Below, in pieces: positions 12,249 through 22,999 of a stretch of DNA of 64,000 nucleotides. The notes under the pieces were generated by a model. The model did not search any database. It was not told where the DNA came from and saw only the letters and a list, made by a program, of their open reading frames with translations. Positions within the stretch are counted from its first letter, which is position 1, and each line of letters starts with the position of its first letter. Position numbers and translations under genes: made by a program. Source of the DNA: Massariosphaeria phaeospora (lineage: Eukaryota; Ascomycota; Dothideomycetes; Pleosporales); assembly GCA_011032825.1 (NCBI GenBank), contig JAADJZ010000014.1, positions 806,001 through 870,000 of the forward strand. Direction: 5' to 3'.

Positions 12249-13639
12249 CTCAAAACGCTTTTCTTTTAGTAGATAGCTGCTTCTACTTACCGCAAAGTAG
12301 TTAATTAGATTAATAATACTTTAAAGCTAACTAGCTACCTAGTTAATATTTACTACAGTAATTCAAAGAAGCTAAACAAAGTTTTATTAAAGTGCGCTTT
12401 AGAGCGCAGACACGCTAGTACAGCTACTAGTGCTTAACTACAAGTTTCTAGCTAAATAAGTAGGTACAAAAAAAAAGCTTTGCTTCGTTAATTAAAAAAA
12501 GCTGCTAGATAGAACGCACTAGTTACTTGTAACGAGCACAACTATAATTTTGCTTATACTAAGTTAGCGTTGCTCTAGATAAAGAAAATAAGCTAAACTA
12601 CTTGAAATATTATTAAGTACGGCTACTAGTTAAAACGGCAATTTTGCACGATACTATTAGAGTTGCTAAGCCTAGAAGTTACAATTAACAAAAAAAACAT
12701 TTACAACAAATGCTACAAACTAACGTTAGCTTTACTTAACAAGCGCTTGAAAATAAAAGCACTATTAAATTTTCTCGCTGCTAAAAACCTAGTTGAAAAA
12801 CTGTACTTTGCTAGGTGCTTACTAGATAAAAAAAACTACTTTAGGTACGTGTTTTTCGCTTACCTAGCATTACGAAAGCTTTTTTAAAAAAACCTAGACG
12901 TTATTATGTTAGACGCTACGTACAAAACGAACAAGTTTAATATGCTACTTTTGTATATAAACGAGATAACTAGTGTTAGCACTACTTACAATATAGCGTA
13001 TTGCTTTCTAGCTAGCAAGTTTAATAATTACTACTAGAACGCAATTGAAGCTTTTAAAGCGTACGTTAATAACGTACAAGTAACGCTACTTTCTTTTGTT
13101 ACTAACAATAAGTTCGTTTTGAAAATCGCACTATACGATAACTTCTCTTTAGTGCTGCAGCGCTTTTGTATTTAGCATATTAACAAGAATATTAAATTTT
13201 AGGCGATTAAAGCGTAGAGCGTTTGCTAGGCGTAGAATAAAAATAAAAAACTCGTTATAAAGAAAAAACGCCTAGGCTTTATTGCTAAGTAGCACTTTTT
13301 CGTTAGTGCGCTAATTTATGCTAAGTTCGATGCTTTTCGCAAAAAGCTTTAGGCAAAGTATTAAGCGTACCTAGCTTTGCTAGAGTACTTTAGCGAGTAC
13401 TAGCTACTATTTAAAAATAAGTAAGCAAAAAGCTATTGCAAGTAGTTACTTAACTTTAGCACAAAGTAAGCTGCATAGTTGCTTGCCTAGCTATATTTGT
13501 AGCAAGTTTAACTCTACTAGCTCTACGCTAACTAAGCTAAAGCAACTTTACAAAAAGAAAGCGCTTATTCTTAAGAAGTTGCTAGTTTTAGCGAAAAGTT
13601 ACTTGCTAAAAGTTGTAACGTAGATTTCTAGCAAGTTGC

Positions 13640-16300
13640 TTACTTAAGCGAGTTGCTTACTTGCGCTAAGCTCTTTACTAATACTTGCTTTTTTTTTTTT
13701 ACTACGCGATAGCTTAACTACACAACGCGCTACGCGCTTTAAACAAAAGCTAAATATAGCTTGCGATTTAAGCTACTTAACGCAACGCAATACTTTTTTA
13801 GCAACGCGCTGCATTAATCTACAACTTTCTTTAAAAAACACTAACGTACCTTACGGGTTCGTGCACTACACAGGTTCGTGCACTACTTTTGCCAAGCAAA
13901 TTATCTAATATTATAACCTTAATATCTTTCTTAATAGTAGGCCTATTAGAATAATTTATACACTATTTTAAAGCCCTAAGCTAGGACTTTAAGATCTACT
14001 AAAAATTACCTAAATAGGCTAAGTACTACTAGAGTTTTTAAGGTTAAAAGATAAAGAGCTCGCTTAAGCTCTATACCTAGTATCTAGTAGAATTCTACTA
14101 CAATAAACTTTTATACTCTAAAATATTTTTATTTATACTATAAGTTAGAGTTCTAGAAAGTTTTATAGCGTGTAGCCTAAGATTAAAGCTACTAGATAAG
14201 TTAGAAAGTAGTTTACTTTCTTTGTACTAGCTAAGTATAAATATATATATATAACTATTAAAACCTAATATAAAACTACCTAATAATTTAGTACTTAGTA
14301 TAATTATACTATACAAGCTTTAAAAAAGTAGTAATATCTATAGTTATAATAGTACTAATACTTTATACTTAGTAGGTTTTATATATAAGCTCTAATTCTA
14401 TCTAATAGTTTTAATCCTAAGCTATATACTATATAACTTTCTAGAACTCTAACTTATAGTATAAATAAGAGTATTTTAGAATATAAAAGTTTATTGTAGT
14501 AGAATTCTACTAGATACTAGGTATAGAGCTTAAGCGAGCTCTTTATCTTTTAACTTTAAAAACTCTAGTAGTACTTAGCCTATTTAGGTAATTTTTAGTA
14601 GATCTTAAAGTCCTAGCTTAGGGCTTTAAAATAGTGTATAAATTATTCTAATAGGCCTACTATTAAGAAAGATATTAAGGTTATAATATTAGATAATTTG
14701 CTTGGCAAAAGTAGTGCACGAACCTGTGTAGTGCACGAACCCGTGAGGTACGTTAAGCAATTAGCTTGCTAAAAAACTTCTACAACGCAATTGCATACTT
14801 AACTTAATAAAGCTTTGTCTAATAAAAAACATAGTAATTAAAAAGTATACTATTAACTTTAACGCTCGAAGCTTTCTACTTAGGCTTGCTAAGTTAAAAA
14901 ATAAAGCTAACTTACTACTCGCAGCGCGAGACTAGCTACTAGTTAAAAAAAACTAGGTTACGTTGTTCGTCAAGCGTTACTCTAAGCTTTAAATTGAGTT
15001 TAATTAAAAGTACAACTATAAAAGAGCTTTTTGTAAGAATTTTAAGCTTGTAGCTAACTAGTTTAAGCTTGTAGCAAATATAAAAGCTAAGTACAGCGTA
15101 GTAAACAAGAATACCTACAACTTTAATAAAACAAGCTTTATAATAGGCTAGATTTTTACAAGTATAGTAATTACTAGCTTAAAGCGTTAAAAACGGCTGA
15201 AAATAGTGTAGCAAGATAATAGAAAGTAAACAACAGTAGTGCAAAGCGTTAACGCAATAAAGTAAGCTATTCTACTTTTTATTATTTTTTAGAGCAAGAA
15301 CTACTTTTTTGCTTAGTACAAGAAAAATAGCTTACTTTGCAACTAAGTTATCGCAGTTTCTAAGAATAGCTAAACAAACAACGAGCTAAGTTTAGAGTAG
15401 CTAAAGTACTTTAACGCTTATACAAAAAAACGTACTATTAGAATAGTACGTTTACTTTTTATTAACAACTATAAAAGCTATAACTCGCTTGCTTTCTAGC
15501 AGTACTACAAGAATAACAGTATTATTACTTTCTACATATTTCTTTACTCGTTGCACTTTTTGTAACGTTTTAATATTAGCTATTTTGCACGTTTAAAGAA
15601 AGCGTACGGCTACTAAACTAAAAATCTAATGCGCAATCGCATTAACTACATTACTAAACTTAAGTTTCTGCTATACTTTATTAGCGCTTACAACTTTTTT
15701 ATTACAAAAAGCAATATCTAAAAAAGCTTTTAAAGTGCTAGATTAGTTTTATTTAACTTAAAAGTAGTAATTTTAAAAGTTAACGTATAGCTTTGCACTT
15801 TACTGTTACTTACTATAAAGAATAGTTTCTAGCAGTCTCAAACTTTAAGCAATACTTTAGAATTTAAGTTGCAATTAACGCTAATTTGAAAAAATAATTT
15901 AAAAGCATGTAGATAGCTTTTTTACTTTAATAGTTAATGCTTTTGCAAAGCTTTTTAAAGGCGCGAAGTATATAGTAGCTTCTATGCTGCTACTACGCAA
16001 CTAAGTTGCTAAACTTTAAGCTGCTAACAAAGCTTCTTTGCAACAAAAATTGCACAGGAAAAAGCGTGTGCAGCAAAAAAGTACTTTTATAGTTAAAAAA
16101 AGCGTACGCTTAACAGCTCTTAGAGCGTTTAAAACGCGCAGTAATAAAAAAAAAGCAAAAAAAAGCACGTAGTAATGCTAGTAATTAGAGTAGCTAGCTT
16201 TTAAAACGCTATAGACGTTGCGGCAAGCTAGAGCACAATAAGCGCACGTATAAGTTAAGTACAGCAGTTAATTCTAAGTAATTTAAGTTATTTTAACTTG
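13640..16300 (+). pseudogene. Pogo-like transposase of P1 (interrupted by MITE2)
   Basis: Read through stops on the + strand, 13640-13841 and 14756 to about 16300. Visible parts: N-terminal HTH-like remains before the insertion; the first catalytic block as YNFNKTSFIIG (family form FDETGF); the block before the third catalytic residue (LRFNISYFA, family HLLQPLDV); then MRNRINYITKLKFL...YNFFITKSNI, typical of fungal CENP-B/Fot1-type transposases; and a C-terminal zinc knuckle RRCGK...HNKRT near 16215. At the first catalytic block Asp and Glu read as Asn and Lys, so the enzyme is dead. Confidence 0.75.
13842..14755. mobile_element. MITE2: 914-bp foldback element
   Basis: Ends TAACGTACC...GGTACGTTA, with the doublet GGTTCGTGCACTAC repeated after ACA at each end. 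The arms (about 13842-14165 and 14435-14755) are almost perfectly complementary around a loop of about 270 bases, so a single strand would form a very long hairpin. It carries no coding sequence. It shares inner blocks with MITE3 and MITE4 (TTTATAGCGTG; CTCGCTTAAGCTCTATACCT) although its ends differ. Inserted in P1. Confidence 0.85.
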
Positions 16301-17854
16301 TACTAAGTGCTAGGAAGAAAGTAGTAGCGAGAAAAAAGTAGGTAGTAGAAAGAAAGCTTAGCGTAGGTAAGCAACTCGCTTAGGTAAGTAACTCGCTATA
16401 AATCTACGTTACAAAGAATTAACTTGTACGTTAAAAATTAAGTAAACTCGTATTACACAAAGCTTAGGCAAGCTGCTAGCAAAGTTTTTAATACAGTTAC
16501 CAACGTTTTAGAGTTTAAGTTGCTTCTTTGCTAAGTTACTTATTTTACGCTAGCATTGCTAAGTAAGCAACTTAAACTAGTAAAAGCTTTAAACTACAAA
16601 AAGAACTGCGCTAAAGCGTTTACGTTAACGTATAGCTTGCTTTGCAAGCACATGCTACACTACGTTATTTACTTTATTAACAATGCAAAAGTACTTGTTA
16701 AAGCAATCTACGATTACTAGCGCTTATATCTTAAGCAAAGCAAGCGCTTAAAGCTTTCTCGCTTTTCTAATAACTCTCTAGTTATTAAAACTAAAGAGCA
16801 ACTAAAAGAAGCTACTGCTTGCACAACTTCTACTAGCTTAGTTACCTAAAAAGCTCGTAACTCGTTTTAATTTAAAATTGTTGCTGCTACTTAGATAACT
16901 ACTTTTGCTGCAAAGCTTTAGCTGTTTCTTAGTAGTACACTGCTAGTTCAACTAGGTCTAGCAAACGCCTAGCTAGTTACTCAAACTTTAACTAATTTAC
17001 TTTTGAAGTTACTACTATTAACTTTTTTAGTAACGCGTAGTAAGCTATAGCAAGCTAAGTACACTACCGCGCTTAAGCTAGGCTACGACAAAAACAAGCT
17101 TTTTAATTTCGCAGATTTTAAGCGAAAAGCGGCGAGGTAGGCACTAGTAGCAAAAGTACTAACAACGCTTACAAAGTTAAAAAAGCGTAGTAAACTACTT
17201 AAAGCAAAGAATAAACAGCTTAGGCAACGTAAACGAAGTAGAAAGCGTAGGCGCAAGTCGTAGCGTAGTAGTAAAACGTAATTTAGCTTAGCGTTTATGC
17301 GTAGTTTAACTTTGCTCTAGCGCTACTAACATAAAGAATTCAAAAAGCTAAACTGCGCTAATACAAATAGCAAACTACTTTGCTATTAATAAAGTTCTAG
17401 ATTTAACTATTAATTTACTAAACTTGTACCTACTTAGGTTTTAAACTTTGCGCTTTTGCGTAGCGTCGTTGTTAAACGGTATTGTTGCAAAAGTGCTTAA
17501 AGTTCGCTGCAAAAGTAGTACTACTAGCTGCTAAATGCGCTAGTTTAGAGTGTACTTCTTAGGTACAAAGCTTTTTTTTTTAATGCATAGCATTTATCGC
17601 GTTTAGCGCAAAATTAGACAACGAACTTTTTTTTAACGTTAGCGTTAAGAAATCTTCGAGCTGTTTCGTAGTACTTAATATTCGCTTTTTCGAGTTACGT
17701 AACCGCGTTTTTTTAGAATAATCTTAAAAATCTTAGAGATTATTCTCGAAAAGAAGTTCGAATAGCTAAAGAAAAAGTTCGAATAGACACTGCCTTAGTA
17801 AATAATGTTTTTATAAATAAATTTAGCAATAGTGTTGCTTTTAATAATTAATAA

Positions 17855-18774
17855 TAACGTAAACCACTAGTAACCCGGCCAAACCAGTAACCCGGCCAAA
17901 ATTTCTTGGCACTAAATCCTTAGGTTCAAAGCTTAATAACGTTACTAATAGTAGAGCTATTTAGATAGTTTTTACACCGTTTTAAAGCCTTACTCTAGCA
18001 CTTTCAGATTAACTAAAAACTGCCTAAATAGGACTAGTATAGCTAGAGTTATTAAGAGTTAAGTATAAAAAAACTCGCTTAGCTTCTAAACTCTACTTCT
18101 AGTACTAGACTACTATAATAAATAGTAATACTTTCTAGTATTCTTTTTTATAGTTATTATTAAGTGTTTATAAAGATTTTATAGCGTGCAGCCTAGAATT
18201 ACATTTAGTAAATAGAATTAGATTCTACATACAAAGTTAAGTAGTTTAGAGTAGTATTATTATTTATAATAATAAGTATTTATTACTTTTCAAACTTAAT
18301 ATAGCTGTAGTAGACTATAAACTAGATTACTTATTAGCTATATAGTAGATTATATAAGCTATATATAGATATTTTTACTTAGAAAGTATAAAAGTATTAG
18401 TAACTTTCTAACTCTATTTACTAGATGTAATTCTAGGCTGCACGCTATAAAATCTTTATAAACACTTAATAATAACTATAAAAAAGAATACTAGAAAGTA
18501 TTACTATTTATTATAGTAGTCTAGTACTAGAAGTAGAGTTTAGAAGCTAAGCGAGTTTTTTTATACTTAACTCTTAATAACTCTAGCTATACTAATCCTA
18601 TTTAGGCAGTTTTTAGTTAATCTGAAAGTGCTAGAGTAAGGCTTTAAAACGGTGTAAAAACTATCTAAATAGCTCTACTATTAGTAACGTTATTAAGCTT
18701 TGAACCTAAGGATTTAGTGCCAAGAAATTTTGGCCGAGTTACTAGTTTGGCCGGGTTACTAGTGGTTTAGGTTA
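17855..18774. mobile_element. MITE3: 920-bp foldback element
   Basis: Left end TAACGTAAACC, right end GGTTTAGGTTA (one mismatch as a complement). Doublet AGTAACCCGGCCAAA present twice at each end. Arms of about 370 bases (17855-18230 and 18402-18774) pair nearly perfectly. Inner block TTTATAGCGTGCAGCCTAGA is shared with the other foldback elements. The DNA between it and MITE4 (18775-18844) is too short to classify. Confidence 0.83.
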
Positions 18775-18844
18775 CTACTAACTTAAGCTAGCTAATTAAG
18801 TTTTTATAAGTAGTAACTAAGAACTTTTTGCTTTTTAATATAGG

Positions 18845-19759
18845 TAACGTAATCTACTACCAAGCAGCTTAAACTACTAAGCAGCTCAAAATTTCTTAGT
18901 ATAAATTTCTAGGTTTAAAGCTTAATAACTTTTGTAATATAGAAGCTAGATAAATAATTTTTACACTATTTTAAAGCGCTTGTTTAGCTCTTTAAAATAG
19001 GCTAAAAACGCTAAAAAATACTTTACGTAATACAAACTCTATTACAGTTTTTAGAAATCTACCTCGCTTAAGCTTTATACCTAGTATCTAGTACTTAACT
19101 ACTATAATAAATAGTAATACTCTCTAGTACTAATTTATATAGCTTTTGTTATAGTTTTAAAAAAAATTTATAGCGTGCAGTTTAGATTTAAAGATAGCAT
19201 AGTACTTAGAAGTTAGCTAGCATTTCTAAAATTTACTAGAGAAAATGTTTATATATAACTTATATAATCTATTATAAAACTACTTAGTACTTTAGTAGTT
19301 AATAGAATAAAACTTAATATAGCTTAAAAAGTAATAAATATCTATTAGTATAGATAGTAATATTATTCTAAATTTCTTACGTTTGTATATAAACTGTAAC
19401 TCTATTTATTCTTTCTAACTCTTAGCTAAGTACTATAGAACTTTGCGAAGAGCTACATAAGTAAATAGAAATACTACTTAAAAAGTATTACTATTTATTA
19501 TAGTAGTTAAGTACTAGATATTAGGTATAAAGCTTAAGCAAAGTAGATTTCTAAAAACTGTAATAGAGTTTGTATTACGTAAAGTATTTTTAGTATTTTT
19601 AGCCTATTTTAAAGAGCTAAACAAGCGCTTTAAAATAGTGTAAAGATTATTTATCTAGCTTCTATATTACAAGAGTTATTAAGCTTTAAACCTAGAAATT
19701 TATGCTAAGAAATTTTGAGCTGCTTAGTAGTTTAAGCTGCTTGGTAGTTAATTACGTTA
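18845..19759. mobile_element. MITE4: 915-bp foldback element
   Basis: Ends TAACGTAAT...ATTACGTTA, with doublet CAAGCAGCTTAAACTAC / TAAGCAGCTCAAAA. Arms pair along most of the length. Next to the doublet it matches MITE3 closely (AAAATTTCTT, then AGCTTAATAAC), and it shares the TTTATAGCGTGCAG block. It interrupts the remains of transposon P3, whose transposase end follows directly. Confidence 0.83.
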
Positions 19760-20506
19760 GTAGTAAAGAATTAAAGTAGTTAAAATACATAAAAGCTTTG
19801 CTAATTGCTTTACTACTTATTTGTTTAGAATAAGCTACTTAAGCATAAAATAAATAAAATTAAGCAAGCGTTATCGATTAAGAAAAAGCGCAAGAAAAAA
19901 AGCAAAGCTTTAGATTTTCAACAGCGCTAGGAATATTATAGTAGAGTAGTTTTCTAGTTACTAAAGAAACACGTGTTCGTTAATTTGTTAGAAAGTAAAA
20001 GAAAAAAAAGCAGCAGCTTTAAAAAGCAAAGCTAAAGAAAGTAGCTAAGCTATACAAAGAAAAAATTGCAAAGAAAAAGCGTATAGCGCAAGAAGCAGCT
20101 AAAGTAGCTAAAAAGAAAAAGAAAGTAGAAAAAGTAGCAAAGCGCGCTTGCTAAAAAGAAACTCGCAACGCTACAAAAGCTCTACAATTTTTTTAAAAAA
20201 GTAAAAAAAAGCTTTGTAGCTATTTTTACAAAGCAAAAAGCGTTACAAACGTAGCGTTAATACTAGAAATACTACAAAGGCCTTAGAAAGCGTATTTGCT
20301 ATTCTAGCTATTTTAACGCGTCGTAGCTACAGCGTTAAGTTTCTAGATAAATATAAGTAGCGCAAATTAATTGCAAGTATCAATATAGTACTTTGCTAAA
20401 AATTCTTATAATAATATTAATTGTAGCTAGCTCTATTGCTAGTAGAACGTTTATAGTATTTCGTGTATATTACGCGAATTCGTATATTACGCGCACGAAC
20501 ACGTTA
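19760..20506 (+). mobile_element. 3' end of pogo-like transposon P3
   Basis: Read through stops at 19870-20345, this gives the C-terminal end of a transposase: KKKRKKKSKALDFQQR, a Lys/Ala-rich helix, then SVKLPDKYK. The island copy P4 has the same tail (KRLDLQQRQEY...TIKLPRKYN), so P3 and P4 are one family. The right terminus is CACGTTA at 20500-20506, preceded by the doublet GTATATTACGCG (twice at 20465-20492). The left part of P3 is not in reach; MITE4 and perhaps the MULE interrupt it. Confidence 0.65.
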
Positions 20507-20853
20507 GCGCATAAGCTAGTGTTAGTGCAAAAGAAAAACGCTAAGCTTTAAGCTACTAATAAAAGAAAGTAAGTATAGCAGAAAAAAACTCTTATAGTAA
20601 AAAAAAAAACTCGACTAGCTACTCTCTAGAAGTTTAAAGCTCGTAGTAAAAAAAAAAAAAAGCAAAAAGAAAGCGCGTGCTAATAAGAGCAATTAACGTA
20701 AATATAGTAATTGTAGCAAAACTAAAACTAAACACAATGCGCGCACTTGTAAAAACAGTTTTAAAAGTTTTTAAAAAGCCTAGAATATGCTATATTTACG
20801 CTTTTCTTTGTGTTCGTTGCAAAGTTACTGTAATTTATAGTACTTTTAGCGAG
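20507..20853 (+). mobile_element. Pogo-like transposon P2, C-terminal fragment left of element F
   Basis: Starts exactly where P3 ends and stops where the LTR element F begins. Read through stops it holds a basic stretch and a zinc-knuckle remnant (KHNARTCKNS, at about 20735-20765), as in the C-terminus of P1 and D transposases. An open stretch of 66 codons (20677-20877) is part of it and runs into the F LTR. The rest of P2 appears after F at 28484. Confidence 0.55.
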
Positions 20854-21073
20854 TGTAAAACTACGTTTAATTGTTAGTTTAATAACACTTAAAATAGATT
20901 AATAGTATAGTAATGAAAATAGTATATTCGTGTAAAAGAAACGAATCGCTGTTTTAGTAGCAATTCGGTGCGAGGTACTTTTAAAAGCTTTGCAAGAAAC
21001 TAGTCTAGCTCGTTATAGCCTATAGTAGCTATTAATAACAAAAAACAAACACGTAAAGCTACTTAGCTTTATA
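20854..21073 (-). repeat. 3' LTR of element F
   Basis: 220 bp, paired with 28263-28483. Begins TGTAAAAC; the 3' terminus reads TTTATA, where the partner has TTTACA. Confidence 0.85.
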
Positions 21074-22950
21074 TTATTTCTTTTCTAAGTGCTCGAACGC
21101 TTCGTAAGCTAACTTCGTTTGAAATTTTTTAATAGAAGCCTATATAGGCTATTGTAAAGCAGAATAGCTTTCTAAAGCTCTATACTAATGCCTCAAACTA
21201 GTACAAACTTAAGTAAAGTTAAAGTAAAAAAGTAGTAAAGTTTTTCTTGGTAAAGCTAGCGATAAAGTGTACTGCTAGTAGAATCTAGCGGATTTTCGGC
21301 CTAGCAGCGAGTGCTGCCTATAGTTTTTTTTATAGCTCGTACTAGCTCTTTTTAACTCTTATTCTTACATTAACTTTGCTAAATTCTTGGATTTGAAAAT
21401 TAGTTAACGTTAGAATAAGTAAGTTGATCTAGGTTATAATAGGCTATTGTAGAGTATTTAGTAGCTAATAGTGTAACTAGCAGTTCTTTTTCTGCATATT
21501 AGCTCGCGTTAGCTTTTTTTTAGCTACTTTAATTCTTTACTAGCTAACATAAACGTTACTAGAGTTAGTAATAACATTCTAGACAATAGCAACTTTACAG
21601 TGCACTTTTGCGCGCGTTGCGTTGCGTTTTAAAGTAATAAAAAGTACTATTACTTAGGCTAAGTAAAATGCTGCATGCTTGTTGTCAACGACTTTAACAA
21701 GTATCTATACTAAAAGTAGATTGTTAAAAACAACAAAAGCAAAAAGCATAAGTATTTAAAATGCTTCTAGTGTTTTAATACAAACTAAAACTGCTATTTA
21801 GTGCGTATTCAAACTAGTTGAAAGCGTTATAAGCTATTCTAATTCTATATAAAGTACTAGAAAAGCTTTGAAATAAGTTAGAAAAAGTTGTGCTCGCTTT
21901 AAAAAAAGTTCGCAACAAGAGTTATTTTGTAGTTGTTTTTAACTTTGCTTGCAAGCCTCTATCCTCTAGCGCGCCTAAAACTAAAAAAAAAAGTTTTAAA
22001 ACTTTTCGCTAGTTCAAAGCGTATACTAACGATAAAGTAAAGCTTGCTATAATAAAAATAAACAGAACTTGCAAAAACATTTTTAAAACGCTTAATAAGT
22101 ATGTGTTATAACTTCTTAAAGTGTAGCAAAGCGCTAATTTAGTTTTTAGTTGCTAATATGCTTTTTACAGCGCGCACTTTTACCTACACAATAAATCTAC
22201 TAACTTTGATAAAAATCTTAATGCTAAAGTTAAGCTAAATAGTTGCGTTTGTACTGTTAAAGCTACTGCTTCTTAGTAGAAGTATCTTAAGCAGTTGTTT
22301 AACTAGTTAGTAGCAGCAAAGCTTTAAGAAAATGTTAAGCAAGCTAATACTTTGCGTAAAAAAGTATGTTAGCCTATTATAAGCTACTATAACTTGTATT
22401 GACATATTCTAGTCTAAGAAAGCTTGCGTTGTTATTGATTTAGTAGCTAAAAGAAATTGCGAGCGCGCTTAGCTTTCTGCGAATCTTACCAACGCAACTG
22501 CAAAGCGTGCAGTTAAAAAAAACAAAGTGCAAAAAAGTGTGCTTACAAAAAGAGTTAAGTTACTTACAGCAAAGTTTATAAACTTTAGCTAAGAAGTCGT
22601 AGGTAGCTTAGTAGTTTCTAGCGTTAGATTGCAGCTTTTAAGCTATTGTAGCTGTAAAGAGATTGCTAGAGTAAGTAGGTTTTAATATAAAAAGTAATAA
22701 ATTGATGCAGTTCTATCTATAAGATAAAAGAGCTTTTTATACTTTCTACGCTACGCTAGAATTCGTCGAAGCTTAGCTAGAAGTTAGCGAAGCAATTTCG
22801 TACGAGATTGCTCTAACCGAAGCCTAGCAGCTAAGGTATTCTATTAAGCATCCGCCTATTACAGTAGCGTCAAAGGCGGTTTTTTTTGCTTAAATTAGTT
22901 TTCGAGCATAGCGTTAGCGTTTTAGAACTTTATTTCGGCGCAATAGAAAC
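21074..22950. other. Unassigned 1.9-kb segment inside element F
   Basis: Lies between the integrase region and the 3' LTR of F. It is not needed for a normal Gypsy element. On the + strand, opposite to pol, a fairly clean reading exists near 22745-22910 (EFVEAQLEVSEAISYEIALT and on), and a Lys-rich reading at about 22490-22560. I recognise no family. It may be an antisense extra ORF, a captured sequence, or a nested element with eroded ends. Confidence 0.35.
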
Positions 22951-22999
22951 TAATATTTGGTAGTTAGTATAAAAGCAGTTCGCTTAAAAGTAGCATAGT

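Larger units (their letters stand above)
13616..16411 (+). mobile_element. Pogo/Fot1-like transposon P1 (1.88 kb without its insertion)
   Basis: Termini TAACGTA (13616) and TACGTTA (16405-16411), then inverted terminal repeats holding the doublet AGCGAGTTGCTTAC (left copy RIP-altered) at about 13628-13665 and, inverted, 16355-16396. It sits inside the MULE transposase, whose reading resumes right after it. Subtracting the 914-bp foldback MITE2 leaves 1882 bp, the usual size of a Fot1/pogo element. Target duplication would be TA. Confidence 0.82.
12663..17590 (+). pseudogene. MULE transposase remnant, split by element P1
   Basis: Read in two blocks, 12663-13615 and 16412 to about 17590. The first has a short open stretch (74 codons from 12663), then DVIMLDATYKTNKFNM, YNIAYCFLASK and WHINKN-like residues (stop at the Trp), the conserved core of Mutator/FAR1-type DDE transposases. 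The second contains CKHMLHYVIY, matching the zinc-binding (SWIM-like) region after the catalytic core, then a basic Ser/Arg/Lys tail. In the family this enzyme cuts and pastes elements with long TIRs. Many stops, mostly TAG, disable it. Confidence 0.68.
10910..17785 (+). mobile_element. Mutator-like element (MULE) carrying nested elements
   Basis: Long terminal inverted repeats: about 10912-11005 and about 17695-17785 match in reverse complement (CTTTAGCTAT, then AATAATCTCTAAGATT, then ACGCGGTTACGTAACT). Between them lies a + strand MULE/FAR1-type transposase remnant interrupted by the pogo-like element P1. A small foldback element sits between the left TIR and the transposase. Without the insertions the element is about 3.6 kb. 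I could not find the 9-10 bp target duplication typical of MULEs, so the outer edges are approximate. Confidence 0.7.

Noticed and set aside
12663..12887. 74-codon ORF as an independent gene
   Set aside because: It is an undamaged stretch of the MULE transposase remnant.
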